DNA from: Kineosporia sp. NBRC 101731
Lineage (GTDB): Bacteria > Actinomycetota > Actinomycetes > Actinomycetales > Kineosporiaceae
NCBI RefSeq assembly: GCF_030269305.1
Contig: NZ_BSTC01000001.1
Span: 1,555,075-1,619,074, forward strand
Reading direction: 5' to 3'
Length of the DNA stretch: 64,000 bases
Shown: piece by piece, positions 15,183 through 22,615 of the stretch
Position numbering within the stretch: position 1 is the first letter of the stretch
Layout of the letters: the number at the start of each line of letters is the position of its first letter
Position numbers and translations under genes: made by a program
The notes under the pieces: generated by a model
What the model saw: only the letters and a program-made list of their open reading frames with translations
What the model was told of the DNA's origin: nothing
Databases searched by the model: none

Positions 15183-18100
15183 ATGTCAGACAGCCACACC
15201 AATCCTTCCGGCCTGCCCCGGTCCGGCCGCAGGGCCGGCACGGACACCCCGTCCGAAGGCTCGGACCTCTCGGTCAGCCTGGAGCCGGGTCGCGGGACGA
15301 AGAACGGTGAGCAGCCAGGCAGGGGAGTGTCTGACCGCGATACCCCGAACCCGGTCGTCGAGAAGTCGGGCTGGGAGAGGCCGTCGGGCCCCGAAGCATC
15401 TCGTGGCCCCGGTCCCGCGGGTGCCGCGTGGCCTATGCCCGTGAACCAGCGTCGGGGAGAGGACACGGGCTCGCGGAGTCCGTCCACCTCCTCGATCGCG
15501 CTCCCGGACACGGATGCGGCCCGTCGTGCCGCCAGTTCCGCCTCCCCGCAGCCCGGCGCGGAATGGGCCCGGCCGGCGACACCCGGTGCTGCTCCGCGGC
15601 GCACAGAGCCGCCCGCTGAAGGCGCACCGACGGAAAACGCCGGTGGTCAGAACACCCCCGGCGTTGCTGCGCGGGAAAGCGCCACCGGCACGGGCGCCGT
15701 TGCGAGCGCGGCCGGTGGAGACTCCTCAGGTGCGAGCACCGTTGGCCAGGATGTAGTTTCGGGTGCCGCTGCGCCCGGCGCGGTGAGCCCGAAGGTCCCT
15801 CCGGCCGCGGATACGGCCGCGCGGGCTGCCGGGGCAAGGGGCACGGACACCGGCAGTGCTTCAGACGCCACGGCCCCCGATGGCACCGCTGCTGCCGCGG
15901 GTGCCGCCGGGCTGCGTAACTCGGCCAAGGGTTCGGCTGTCAGTGCGATACGGAGTCTGGGCCCCCGGAAGGGATTGTCGTCGTGGCTCAAGGGACGGCA
16001 GTCCACCAGTGACGACGCCCCACCTTCCCAGGTCGGCCCGGCGGCCGATCCGGGGTCGCCGGTCTCCCGGTCCGGTGTCGATCAGACGTCGGTCCAGCCT
16101 GACGCCGCGGTTCATCAGCCGGAAGCGGGGACGCAATGGCCGGCGTCCCGGCCGTCCGGTGGCGAAGGCACCCAGGCCAGTTCGGCCAGGCCGGCCACTT
16201 CGGCGGGTTCAGTCAGTTCGGCGGGTTCAGTCAGTTCGGCGGGCTCGGTCAGTTCGGCGGGCTCGGCCAGTTCGGCCGGTTCCACCTGGCCTCGCCCGGA
16301 CCGTCAGGTCTCCCGACCCGGCCCGGCGACACAGCAAGCGCCCCCGACCGGGGCGATCGTGCTCCCGGACACCGATGCCGCCCGCTCCGCCGCTAAGAAC
16401 ACGACCAGGACCGCCGATCCCACCGCATCAGGTGACCCGGCTGGTCCGGCCACAACTGGCCTGTCGGCTGGTCCGGCCACAACTGGCCTGTCGGCTGGGA
16501 CTGCCATGTCCTCCGGATCGGCTACTTCTGCCGGATCAACCCCGTCGGGCCGTTCTGCCGGAAGCACGTCGCCTGCCGCATCGGTTGCCGGGCCGGTTGC
16601 ACCGGCTGAGTCCGATGCGGTGGCTACACCGCCTGCTAGGTCGGTCGTGCCGACCGCGCCTGTCGTGACGGGCGGGGGCGGCGCCACAGCGGGAAGGGCG
16701 GCCACCCCTGATGCGTCCACCTCACCCGCTGAGCGTGTGGAGACCGCCCTACCTGCTGAGCATATGAGGACCGCACTACCCGCCGAGCGGGCGGGGACCG
16801 CCCTACCTGCCTGGCGTTCTGCGCGGACCAGCAGGACAGTGACTGCTGGCCCTGTCGCACCGCCCGCGGCGCCGGATTCCTCTGCCGGGACGGAGCGGTC
16901 TGCCCTGTCGGGTGCGCCCAATTCCCCGGCCGCGCCGGCTGGGGCCGCCGTATCAGGGGTGCACATCGCAGCTGCTACCTCTGCTGAGCGGGCGGTGTCG
17001 GCCGTGAGCGCTGCGCCCGCTGATTCCGTCCCGCCAGCAGCTAGGCCCACCGCGTTGGCCGGAAGCTCTATCCCCAACCGGAGCGGTGTATCTGACCGGA
17101 GCGGTGCACCTGCTGGAGCGGGCGCGCCTGCTCGGGTCGATGCACCCGCTGGAACCGATGGATCTGGCACGCCGGTGACGTCCGGCAGGACCACCGACTC
17201 CGCCAGGCCGGTCGTGCTTCCGGAATCTGCCACGCCGGTGACGTCCACAGCATCGGCTGCGTCGACTACGTCCACCGGGTCCGCCCCGTCAACGACACCC
17301 ACCACACCGCCCGCACCGGCTGGATCAGCGGAAACCACAGCGTCGGCCACACTCACGGCGTCGGCCACACCCACGGCGTCGGCCACACCCGCACCCACGG
17401 CCACGACTACGGCGTCGGTCATGACCACGGCGTCGCCCACGCCCACCGGTCGGGCGGTGCCGACCGCAAGCTCGGTACCCGCTGGTCGGGTCACACCACC
17501 TGCTGGGCCCGCAGCACCAGCTGCACCGGTCGGGATCGCCACGTCGGCTGCGCCCGACACACCGACTGCCGCCGGTGGGTCTGTACCGTCGCCCGGATCG
17601 GCCCCGTCGCCCGGATCAGTCCCGTCGGCCGGGACCGCCCCGCGCCCGGTGTCTACCGAGCACGTCGGGTGGGCGACGTCTGGTAGTCCTGCGAAATCAC
17701 TTGCTGCGCCAGTGGTTTCGCCCACAGGTCCTGCTGTGTCACCGGCGGTGCCCACCGTACCGACCGGGCGTGCGATGCCTTCTGATCCGGCTGATCCGGC
17801 TGATTGGGCTGGGTCGACTGCGCGTGCCGTGCCCACCGCACCGGACGGGCGTCCGCCGTCCGCCGCGCCATCCGTGACGTCCGCCGGGCCGGCCACAACG
17901 GCCGGTTCTGCGACGTCGCAGACTGGTTCCACGACGTCGCAGACCAGGTCCGACGTCGAACCGGCCGCGCTCAACCCGCCTTCCGGCCCCACCAGACCGG
18001 CCGCACCGCCCACCGGGCAGTTCGCCTCGCGGCGTGAGCGGAAGCTCTATGAGACCGGTGCCATCAGCATGCCGACCGGTGCGGTTCGGCGTCCGGCGAC

Positions 18101-19088
18101 CGACGTCGTCGGCCCGGCAGCCACCGCTCGGCTGAACCCGACTCCTGGCTCGACCACCGAAAAAGCTCCTGGCTCGACCACCGAAAAAGCTGCCAGATCG
18201 GGCCTGGCCGCACGGATGGGCCTTGCCGTCGGGGCCGGCGCCGCTGCCGGAACCGGCACGCCGGGCACTGCTCCGGACACTGCTCCAGACACTGCGCCGG
18301 GCGGAGTTCCCTCCGTCACACCCCAGGCGACGTCCGCTCAGGACACGAATGCCACCCCGGCCGGAACGAAAGCCGGGAAAGGCCTCTCGCGGCGCCGGGC
18401 CAAGACGGTCGAGAACGGCGGGACGGCGAGCGGTTCCTCGTCCACAGTTCCCGAAAGGGCCCGCGGCTCACTGGTGTTGCGGGTGATGGCGGCCCTCGTA
18501 GCGCTGGCCGGAGTTGCCCTGCTGGTGGTGGGCACGATGAAGGCGACGGTCTGGGCCCCTTCCGACACCGTCACGGCCACGCTCGGTGCGCACTCGCAGA
18601 AGTTCGTGACCAGCGAGATCGGTTCCCTGGCGCTGGGTGGTCCCCGGCTGGAGATCACGGTCTCCGGCGCGGGCAGCAATCCGGTGTTCGTCGGCATCGG
18701 TCGCGCCGGGGACGTGGACGCGTACCTGGCCGACGCCGCGAACGACCGGATCACCGGGCTCGACCAGGACACGTCCACGCTGATCACCCGGGTCGAGGGC
18801 AGTGAAACGGGAGAGATCCCGGATCCCGCGGCCGTCGACGTCTGGTCGGTGAGTTCGCTCGGGCAGGGCACGGCGAGCGTGACCTGGCCCGACCCGGCCT
18901 CCGGGCAGTGGCGTCTGGTCATCGCGACCGACGGCACCGAGGTGGCGCCGCAGAACGTCACGCTGACCTGGACGGGCGCCCAGATCTCGAACCCGGCCCC
19001 GACATACATCGCGACCGGCGTCGCGCTGCTGGTGGTCGGGGTGGTCATCTCGGTGATGCTCCGCCTCCGTGATCGGAGGAGAGCATGA
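15183..19088 (+). CDS. Giant Ala/Ser/Pro/Thr-rich disordered protein with a membrane-anchored extracellular C-terminal domain
   Basis: A 1301-aa protein. Residues 1 to about 1090 are low-complexity Ala, Ser, Thr, Pro and Gly with almost no hydrophobic core. They hold several tandem blocks (SAGSVS, GPATTGLSA, TASATP, GSTTEKAP) and two copies of a more conserved motif, LPDTDAAR, near residues 101 and 397. A basic motif, SRRERKLYETGAI, precedes the membrane part. The C-terminus is folded: a helix near 1097-1118, an external beta-rich domain of about 150 residues (DTVTATLGAHSQKF to VTLTWTGAQ) and a second helix near 1274-1294 with a basic end. GGAG lies 5 nt before the ATG. It overlaps the following lipoprotein gene by 4 bp. 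Function is unknown; a tethered envelope protein is an inference. Confidence 0.72.
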   Translation: MSDSHTNPSGLPRSGRRAGTDTPSEGSDLSVSLEPGRGTKNGEQPGRGVSDRDTPNPVVEKSGWERPSGPEASRGPGPAGAAWPMPVNQRRGEDTGSRSPSTSSIALPDTDAARRAASSASPQPGAEWARPATPGAAPRRTEPPAEGAPTENAGGQNTPGVAARESATGTGAVASAAGGDSSGASTVGQDVVSGAAAPGAVSPKVPPAADTAARAAGARGTDTGSASDATAPDGTAAAAGAAGLRNSAKGSAVSAIRSLGPRKGLSSWLKGRQSTSDDAPPSQVGPAADPGSPVSRSGVDQTSVQPDAAVHQPEAGTQWPASRPSGGEGTQASSARPATSAGSVSSAGSVSSAGSVSSAGSASSAGSTWPRPDRQVSRPGPATQQAPPTGAIVLPDTDAARSAAKNTTRTADPTASGDPAGPATTGLSAGPATTGLSAGTAMSSGSATSAGSTPSGRSAGSTSPAASVAGPVAPAESDAVATPPARSVVPTAPVVTGGGGATAGRAATPDASTSPAERVETALPAEHMRTALPAERAGTALPAWRSARTSRTVTAGPVAPPAAPDSSAGTERSALSGAPNSPAAPAGAAVSGVHIAAATSAERAVSAVSAAPADSVPPAARPTALAGSSIPNRSGVSDRSGAPAGAGAPARVDAPAGTDGSGTPVTSGRTTDSARPVVLPESATPVTSTASAASTTSTGSAPSTTPTTPPAPAGSAETTASATLTASATPTASATPAPTATTTASVMTTASPTPTGRAVPTASSVPAGRVTPPAGPAAPAAPVGIATSAAPDTPTAAGGSVPSPGSAPSPGSVPSAGTAPRPVSTEHVGWATSGSPAKSLAAPVVSPTGPAVSPAVPTVPTGRAMPSDPADPADWAGSTARAVPTAPDGRPPSAAPSVTSAGPATTAGSATSQTGSTTSQTRSDVEPAALNPPSGPTRPAAPPTGQFASRRERKLYETGAISMPTGAVRRPATDVVGPAATARLNPTPGSTTEKAPGSTTEKAARSGLAARMGLAVGAGAAAGTGTPGTAPDTAPDTAPGGVPSVTPQATSAQDTNATPAGTKAGKGLSRRRAKTVENGGTASGSSSTVPERARGSLVLRVMAALVALAGVALLVVGTMKATVWAPSDTVTATLGAHSQKFVTSEIGSLALGGPRLEITVSGAGSNPVFVGIGRAGDVDAYLADAANDRITGLDQDTSTLITRVEGSETGEIPDPAAVDVWSVSSLGQGTASVTWPDPASGQWRLVIATDGTEVAPQNVTLTWTGAQISNPAPTYIATGVALLVVGVVISVMLRLRDRRRA
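16199..16270. repeat. Four 18-bp coding tandem repeats
   Basis: The unit TTCGGCGGGTTCAGTCAG recurs at 16199, 16217, 16235 and 16253 with few changes, followed by a degraded fifth copy. It encodes SAGSVS hexapeptides in the 1301-aa protein. Confidence 0.85.
16439..16492. repeat. Two exact 27-bp coding tandem repeats
   Basis: A 27-bp unit beginning GGCTGGTCCGGCCACAACTG occurs twice, head to tail (16439-16465 and 16466-16492). It encodes two GPATTGLSA nonapeptides. The exact match suggests a recent duplication. Confidence 0.85.
17337..17390. repeat. Three 18-bp coding tandem repeats
   Basis: The unit ACGGCGTCGGCCACACCC occurs at 17337, 17355 and 17373 (the first with two changes). It encodes TASATP-type hexapeptides in the 1301-aa protein. 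Confidence 0.8.
18147..18194. repeat. Two 24-bp coding tandem repeats
   Basis: The unit beginning GGCTCGACCACCGAAAAAGC occurs at 18147-18170 and 18171-18194 with two differences at the end. It encodes GSTTEKAP and GSTTEKAA. Confidence 0.8.
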
Positions 19089-20083
19089 ACCCGCCGTTCT
19101 CCAGGCGCGCCGCCTTCGGTCTGCTGCTCACTCCCCTGGTGGTGGCGGGCTGTGGAGAAGACGCGATCACGGTCGTCGCGCCGCAGGCCGACGCCCAGGC
19201 GTACCCGGTGGTCGAGTCCGGCCAGGCCCGCTCGATCCTCGACGCGGTGGACAAGGCCGTGAGCGCGGGCGTCAGCTCGAAGGACACGACCGAGACCGCC
19301 GACGCCCGCCTGCTCGGGCCCTATCTGGAGCTCCGCCTGGCCGAGGCCAAGGTGGCGGCCGAGCGCAAGAAGAAGGCCGGCACGCCCGACGAGGTCACCC
19401 GCGAGGCACTGATCGTGCCGCGAACGACCGCCTGGCCCCGGTTCTTCCTGGCGGTGGGCCGCAGTCGGCAAACCTCCACCTACCTGGTGCGGGTCCTGCG
19501 GTCGGACTCGGCCCGCGACCCGTACGGCCTCTGGGCCGAGACCATGATGCTGCCCGGCGCCAGCCTGCCGGGGACCGCGACGGACGCCTCGATGCTGACC
19601 CAGGACGTGGACGGTCTGCTGCTCGCGCCGAAGGAAGCGATCGAGGGGTTCGCGGGTTACCTGAACGGCAAGGGCAAGGGGAAGGGCGCCGAGAACTTCC
19701 GCCGCAGCGAGTACAGCGACCAGCTGCTGCAGCGGCTGGAGGCTGACGAGAAGGCTCTGAAGGAGGTGGCGACGGTGAGCAGCAAGCACGTCGCCGTCGA
19801 CGAGAACCCTCTCGCCATGCGCACGGACGACGGCGGGGCCCTGGTGATCGGCAGGCTCCGCCAGACCTACACGGTGAAGGTGAAATCCGGGTCGGGCAAG
19901 GTGAAGGTCAAGGACGCCGACCTCGCCGCGCTTGCCGGGAGCAAGGACGCGCTGCAGTTCAGCAAGTCCTTCACCCGTACCGCTGTGGAGGTCGTGGTGC
20001 TGCACGTCCCGGCCCAGGACTCGAAGGAACGAGTCCGTGTCGTCGCCGCCGAGAAGGGCGACGTCAAGGCCGAGGTGAAGTAG
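19085..20083 (+). CDS. Lipoprotein of unknown function (operon partner of the giant membrane protein)
   Basis: A 332-aa exported lipoprotein. The N-terminus has a twin-arginine-like RRAAF followed by a hydrophobic stretch and the lipobox VVAGC at residues 19-23, so Cys23 would be lipidated. The mature part is mixed alpha/beta with a Lys/Gly-rich patch (NGKGKGKGAENFRR) and a C-terminal block (LHVPAQDSKERVRVVAAEKGD) that looks like a beta domain. The overall pattern resembles actinobacterial lipoproteins annotated DUF8094, but I am not certain. The ATG overlaps the stop of the upstream gene by 4 bp, so the products are made together and may interact at the membrane surface. Confidence 0.78.
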   Translation: MNPPFSRRAAFGLLLTPLVVAGCGEDAITVVAPQADAQAYPVVESGQARSILDAVDKAVSAGVSSKDTTETADARLLGPYLELRLAEAKVAAERKKKAGTPDEVTREALIVPRTTAWPRFFLAVGRSRQTSTYLVRVLRSDSARDPYGLWAETMMLPGASLPGTATDASMLTQDVDGLLLAPKEAIEGFAGYLNGKGKGKGAENFRRSEYSDQLLQRLEADEKALKEVATVSSKHVAVDENPLAMRTDDGGALVIGRLRQTYTVKVKSGSGKVKVKDADLAALAGSKDALQFSKSFTRTAVEVVVLHVPAQDSKERVRVVAAEKGDVKAEVK

Positions 20084-20120
20084 TGACTCAAATATCGGGG
20101 CACGGAGAAAGGAACCCTCG

Positions 20121-21092
20121 ATGACGAACCAGCCGGGTATGCGAGCCGGAAGGCCTTCGCTCAACCTGCGCGGTGCGGTGGATCTGGGAGCGCTGGCCTC
20201 ACGGCCGGCGGCTTCCTCGGGCGCCGGTAACAGTGGTGCCCCGGGCAGTCCGGCGGGAACGCCGGGCGCCTTCGTCATCGATGCGAGCGATGCATCGTTC
20301 GCGACCGAGGTCATCCAGCTGTCGCAGACCGTTCCGGTGGTGCTCGACTTCTGGGCAGCCTGGTCCGATCAGGGCCGGCAGCTGTCCCAGGTGCTGGAGT
20401 CCCTGGTCACGGAGCTCGCCGGCCGGGTGTTGCTGGCCCGGGTCGATGTGGACGCCAACCCGCAGTTGGTGCAGGCGTTCCAGGTGCAGTCGATCCCCAG
20501 CGTCTTCGCGGTGATCAAGGGCCAGCCGGTTCCGCTGTTCCAGGGCGCCCAGCCGGAGGCCCAGGTGCGTGCGGTGTTCGACGAACTGCTGCGCGTGGCC
20601 GAGGCCAACGGTGTCACCGGGCGGCTGTCGGCGGGCGAGACCGAGGGCGCCGAGGAGGCCGAGCCGGAGGAGGAACCTCTGCCTCCGCTGCATCAGGCCG
20701 CCTACGACGCGATCGAGAAGGACGACCTGGACGGCGCCGTCACCGCCTACGAGCAGGCTCTGCGGGAGAACCCGGCCGACGACCTGGCCAAGGTGGGCCT
20801 GGCGCAGGTCCAGCTGATGAAGCGCACCAACGGCGTGGACCTCAACGAGGCCCGTCAGACCGCGGCCCAGAACCCGGCCGACCCCGACGCACAGATCGTG
20901 GTCGCCGACCTGGACGTGCTGGGCGGCCACATTGAGGACGCGTTCGCGCGCCTGATCGACACGGTGCGGGTCACGGTCGGGGACGACCGCGACAAGGTAC
21001 GCGCGCACCTGGTCGAGTTGTTCGAGGTGGTCGGCAAGGAAGACCCGCGCGTGGGCAAGGCCCGCATCGCGCTGGCCAACGCGCTGTTCTAG
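20121..21092 (+). CDS. ybbN: YbbN/CnoX-like thioredoxin-fold protein with TPR region
   Basis: A 323-aa protein. After a flexible N-terminus of about 50 residues comes a thioredoxin fold (about 52-160). In it the active-site segment reads FWAAWSDQGRQL, so the CxxC is absent and no redox activity is expected. A Glu-rich linker follows. The C-terminal half (about 190-323) is tetratricopeptide-like, with AYDAIEKDDLDGAVTAYEQAL and HIEDAFARLIDTVR. This is the YbbN co-chaperone architecture found across actinobacteria. The ATG follows GAGAAAGGA at 7 nt. It is the last gene of the operon that starts at 14816, and a hairpin follows at 21116. A holdase or co-chaperone role is inferred from the family. 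Confidence 0.85.
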   Translation: MTNQPGMRAGRPSLNLRGAVDLGALASRPAASSGAGNSGAPGSPAGTPGAFVIDASDASFATEVIQLSQTVPVVLDFWAAWSDQGRQLSQVLESLVTELAGRVLLARVDVDANPQLVQAFQVQSIPSVFAVIKGQPVPLFQGAQPEAQVRAVFDELLRVAEANGVTGRLSAGETEGAEEAEPEEEPLPPLHQAAYDAIEKDDLDGAVTAYEQALRENPADDLAKVGLAQVQLMKRTNGVDLNEARQTAAQNPADPDAQIVVADLDVLGGHIEDAFARLIDTVRVTVGDDRDKVRAHLVELFEVVGKEDPRVGKARIALANALF

Positions 21093-21115
21093 GACAGGCC
21101 CTAGCGACATCAGGG

Positions 21116-21155
21116 ACGGCGTCGGACCCGGAAACCGGGACCGGCGCCGTTCTTG
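21116..21155 (+). terminator. Hairpin terminator after the YbbN-like gene
   Basis: A 10-bp stem (21116-21125 with 21141-21150, arms beginning ACGGCG) continues inward as CCCGG/CCGGG around an AAA loop after one mismatch. It is followed by TTCTTG and lies 24 nt after the stop at 21092. Confidence 0.7.
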
Positions 21156-21365
21156 CTGTCGGTTGGACCCTCCAGGAAGAAAGTTGGGCTACCGAGCGCC
21201 CCTCCGTTTGCCGGATTCTGGCGGATGTCGCGCCTGCCGCGCGTCGGTCGGCAGCGCGGAGGGGTTGAATGACGCCGTGCCGTGACTCTTTGTTATCGGC
21301 CGATGACTTTAGGTACTCGTCGTCGTCATGCTCGCGGGCCCTTGGGCCCGGCCTGGAGGAGAACC

Positions 21366-22574
21366 ATGTCGCGCGTCTTCATCGTGGGTGCCGGAACGGT
21401 GGGCACGGCCACCGGCCGGGCCCTGGGGCATGCCGGGCATCGAGTGACCTTCGTGGACATCGATCCGCGGCGTGTGGCGATACTGGTGAACGAGGGCCTC
21501 GATGCCCGTCGGGATCTCTACCTGGCCGGGGAGCCGGAGTCGTTCGTCTTTCTCTGCACGCCCACCCGGATCGTGACGGGCCGGCACCACCTGGCCGACG
21601 TGGCGGCCGGTGCCGAGAGCATCGGGCGGGCCCTGGCCCGGGCCGACAGCTCCCACACCGTCGTGGTGCGCTCCACCGTGCCGCCGGGCACCACCCAGGA
21701 CCTCGTGCGTCCTCTGGTCGAACTGCACTCGGGCCGCCGGCAGGGCGCCGGGTTCCAGATCGCCGCGAGCCCGCACTTCGATTCCCGGACCAGTGCCTCG
21801 CGGTCCGGGCGCCACCCGGGTGACACCGTTCGCCCGCCGATGACGGTGATCGGCGCCGACAGCGAGCGCGTTCTCGCCTCGGTGCGCGACCTGCTCGGCA
21901 CCCTGGCGCCCGGGGGAGGGCAGCTCCGCCTGCTCGACGACCCGGCCGAGGCCGAGATGATCAAGTGTGTGCACAGCCTGTTCAACGCCACGAAAATCAG
22001 TTTCTGGAACGAGATCTGGCGGGTCTGCGACCGGCTGGGTCTGGACCCGGACGACGTCGCGAGTGCCGTGGCCACCTCGGCCGAGGGATCGCTCAACCCG
22101 GAGTACGGCATCTGGGGCGGTGCCCCGTTCAAGGGGAAGCAGTTGCCCGGCGACACCCAGGGGTTCCTGGGCTTCGCCGAGGAGATCGGGCTGCCGATGC
22201 CGCTCCTGTCCGCGGTGGTGGGCGTGAACTCCGGCTTCGAGCAGCGTCTGGACGCCGAGATGGAGGCGCTCAGCATGCTGGCCAGCGGGCCCTACTACTA
22301 CGCGCCGGACGACGGGCAGCCGGACGACTCCGAGCCCGAGTACTACGACCAGGTTCCTTGCCGGATGGCGGATCTCGCTCCGCCGATCGAGACTGCGCCG
22401 GTGCTGGACGGGAAACCGGAGGTGGACGAGACCCCACCGCCGCAGGCCCGGCCCGACCTGGACCGGCGCAGTGAGCTGGCCGGTGGTGAGGTGCAGGTCG
22501 ACCCGAGCGCGAACCATCCCTCGCGCCGCCGCGCCGGCCGCCGGCCCTGGATCCCGCGGCAGCTCGGGCGATGA
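21366..22574 (+). CDS. UDP-glucose/GDP-mannose dehydrogenase-superfamily protein lacking the catalytic Cys
   Basis: A 402-aa protein with the nucleotide-sugar dehydrogenase layout. The N-terminal Rossmann domain starts FIVGAGTVGTATG. A central helical dimerisation segment contains EAEMIKCVHSLFNATKISFWNEI. The substrate-domain motif usually reads GGxCLPKDT but here is KGKQLPGDT, so the catalytic Cys is Gln and the conserved Lys is Gly. The NPEF-type motif of the first domain is also altered (ASPHFDSRT). After residue 320 there is an acidic, Pro-rich tail ending in basic residues. ATG 21366 is chosen for its GGAGGAG ribosome site, although the frame is open upstream to 21282. Two-step oxidation to a uronic acid seems unlikely; a binding or one-step role is possible. 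Confidence 0.82.
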   Translation: MSRVFIVGAGTVGTATGRALGHAGHRVTFVDIDPRRVAILVNEGLDARRDLYLAGEPESFVFLCTPTRIVTGRHHLADVAAGAESIGRALARADSSHTVVVRSTVPPGTTQDLVRPLVELHSGRRQGAGFQIAASPHFDSRTSASRSGRHPGDTVRPPMTVIGADSERVLASVRDLLGTLAPGGGQLRLLDDPAEAEMIKCVHSLFNATKISFWNEIWRVCDRLGLDPDDVASAVATSAEGSLNPEYGIWGGAPFKGKQLPGDTQGFLGFAEEIGLPMPLLSAVVGVNSGFEQRLDAEMEALSMLASGPYYYAPDDGQPDDSEPEYYDQVPCRMADLAPPIETAPVLDGKPEVDETPPPQARPDLDRRSELAGGEVQVDPSANHPSRRRAGRRPWIPRQLGR

Positions 22575-22575
22575 G

Positions 22576-22608
22576 AAAAGGCCCGGCCACACAGTGGCCG
22601 GGCCTTTT
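22576..22608. terminator. Bidirectional hairpin terminator between convergent genes
   Basis: A perfect 15-bp stem (AAAAGGCCCGGCCAC at 22576-22590 with its complement at 22594-22608) has an ACA loop and A/T tracts on both sides. It lies between the stops at 22574 (+) and 22616 (-). Confidence 0.9.
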
Positions 22609-22615
22609 CAGAGCA

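Noticed and set aside
16304..18013. 569-aa minus-strand open frame antisense to the giant protein gene
   Set aside because: Low-complexity Gly/Ala/Val product with no motif; it is the expected by-product of GC-rich repetitive coding on the other strand, which has the ribosome site and folded C-terminal domain.
18338..20314. 658-aa minus-strand open frame antisense to the lipoprotein gene
   Set aside because: No motif, and it spans gene boundaries of a coherent plus-strand operon.
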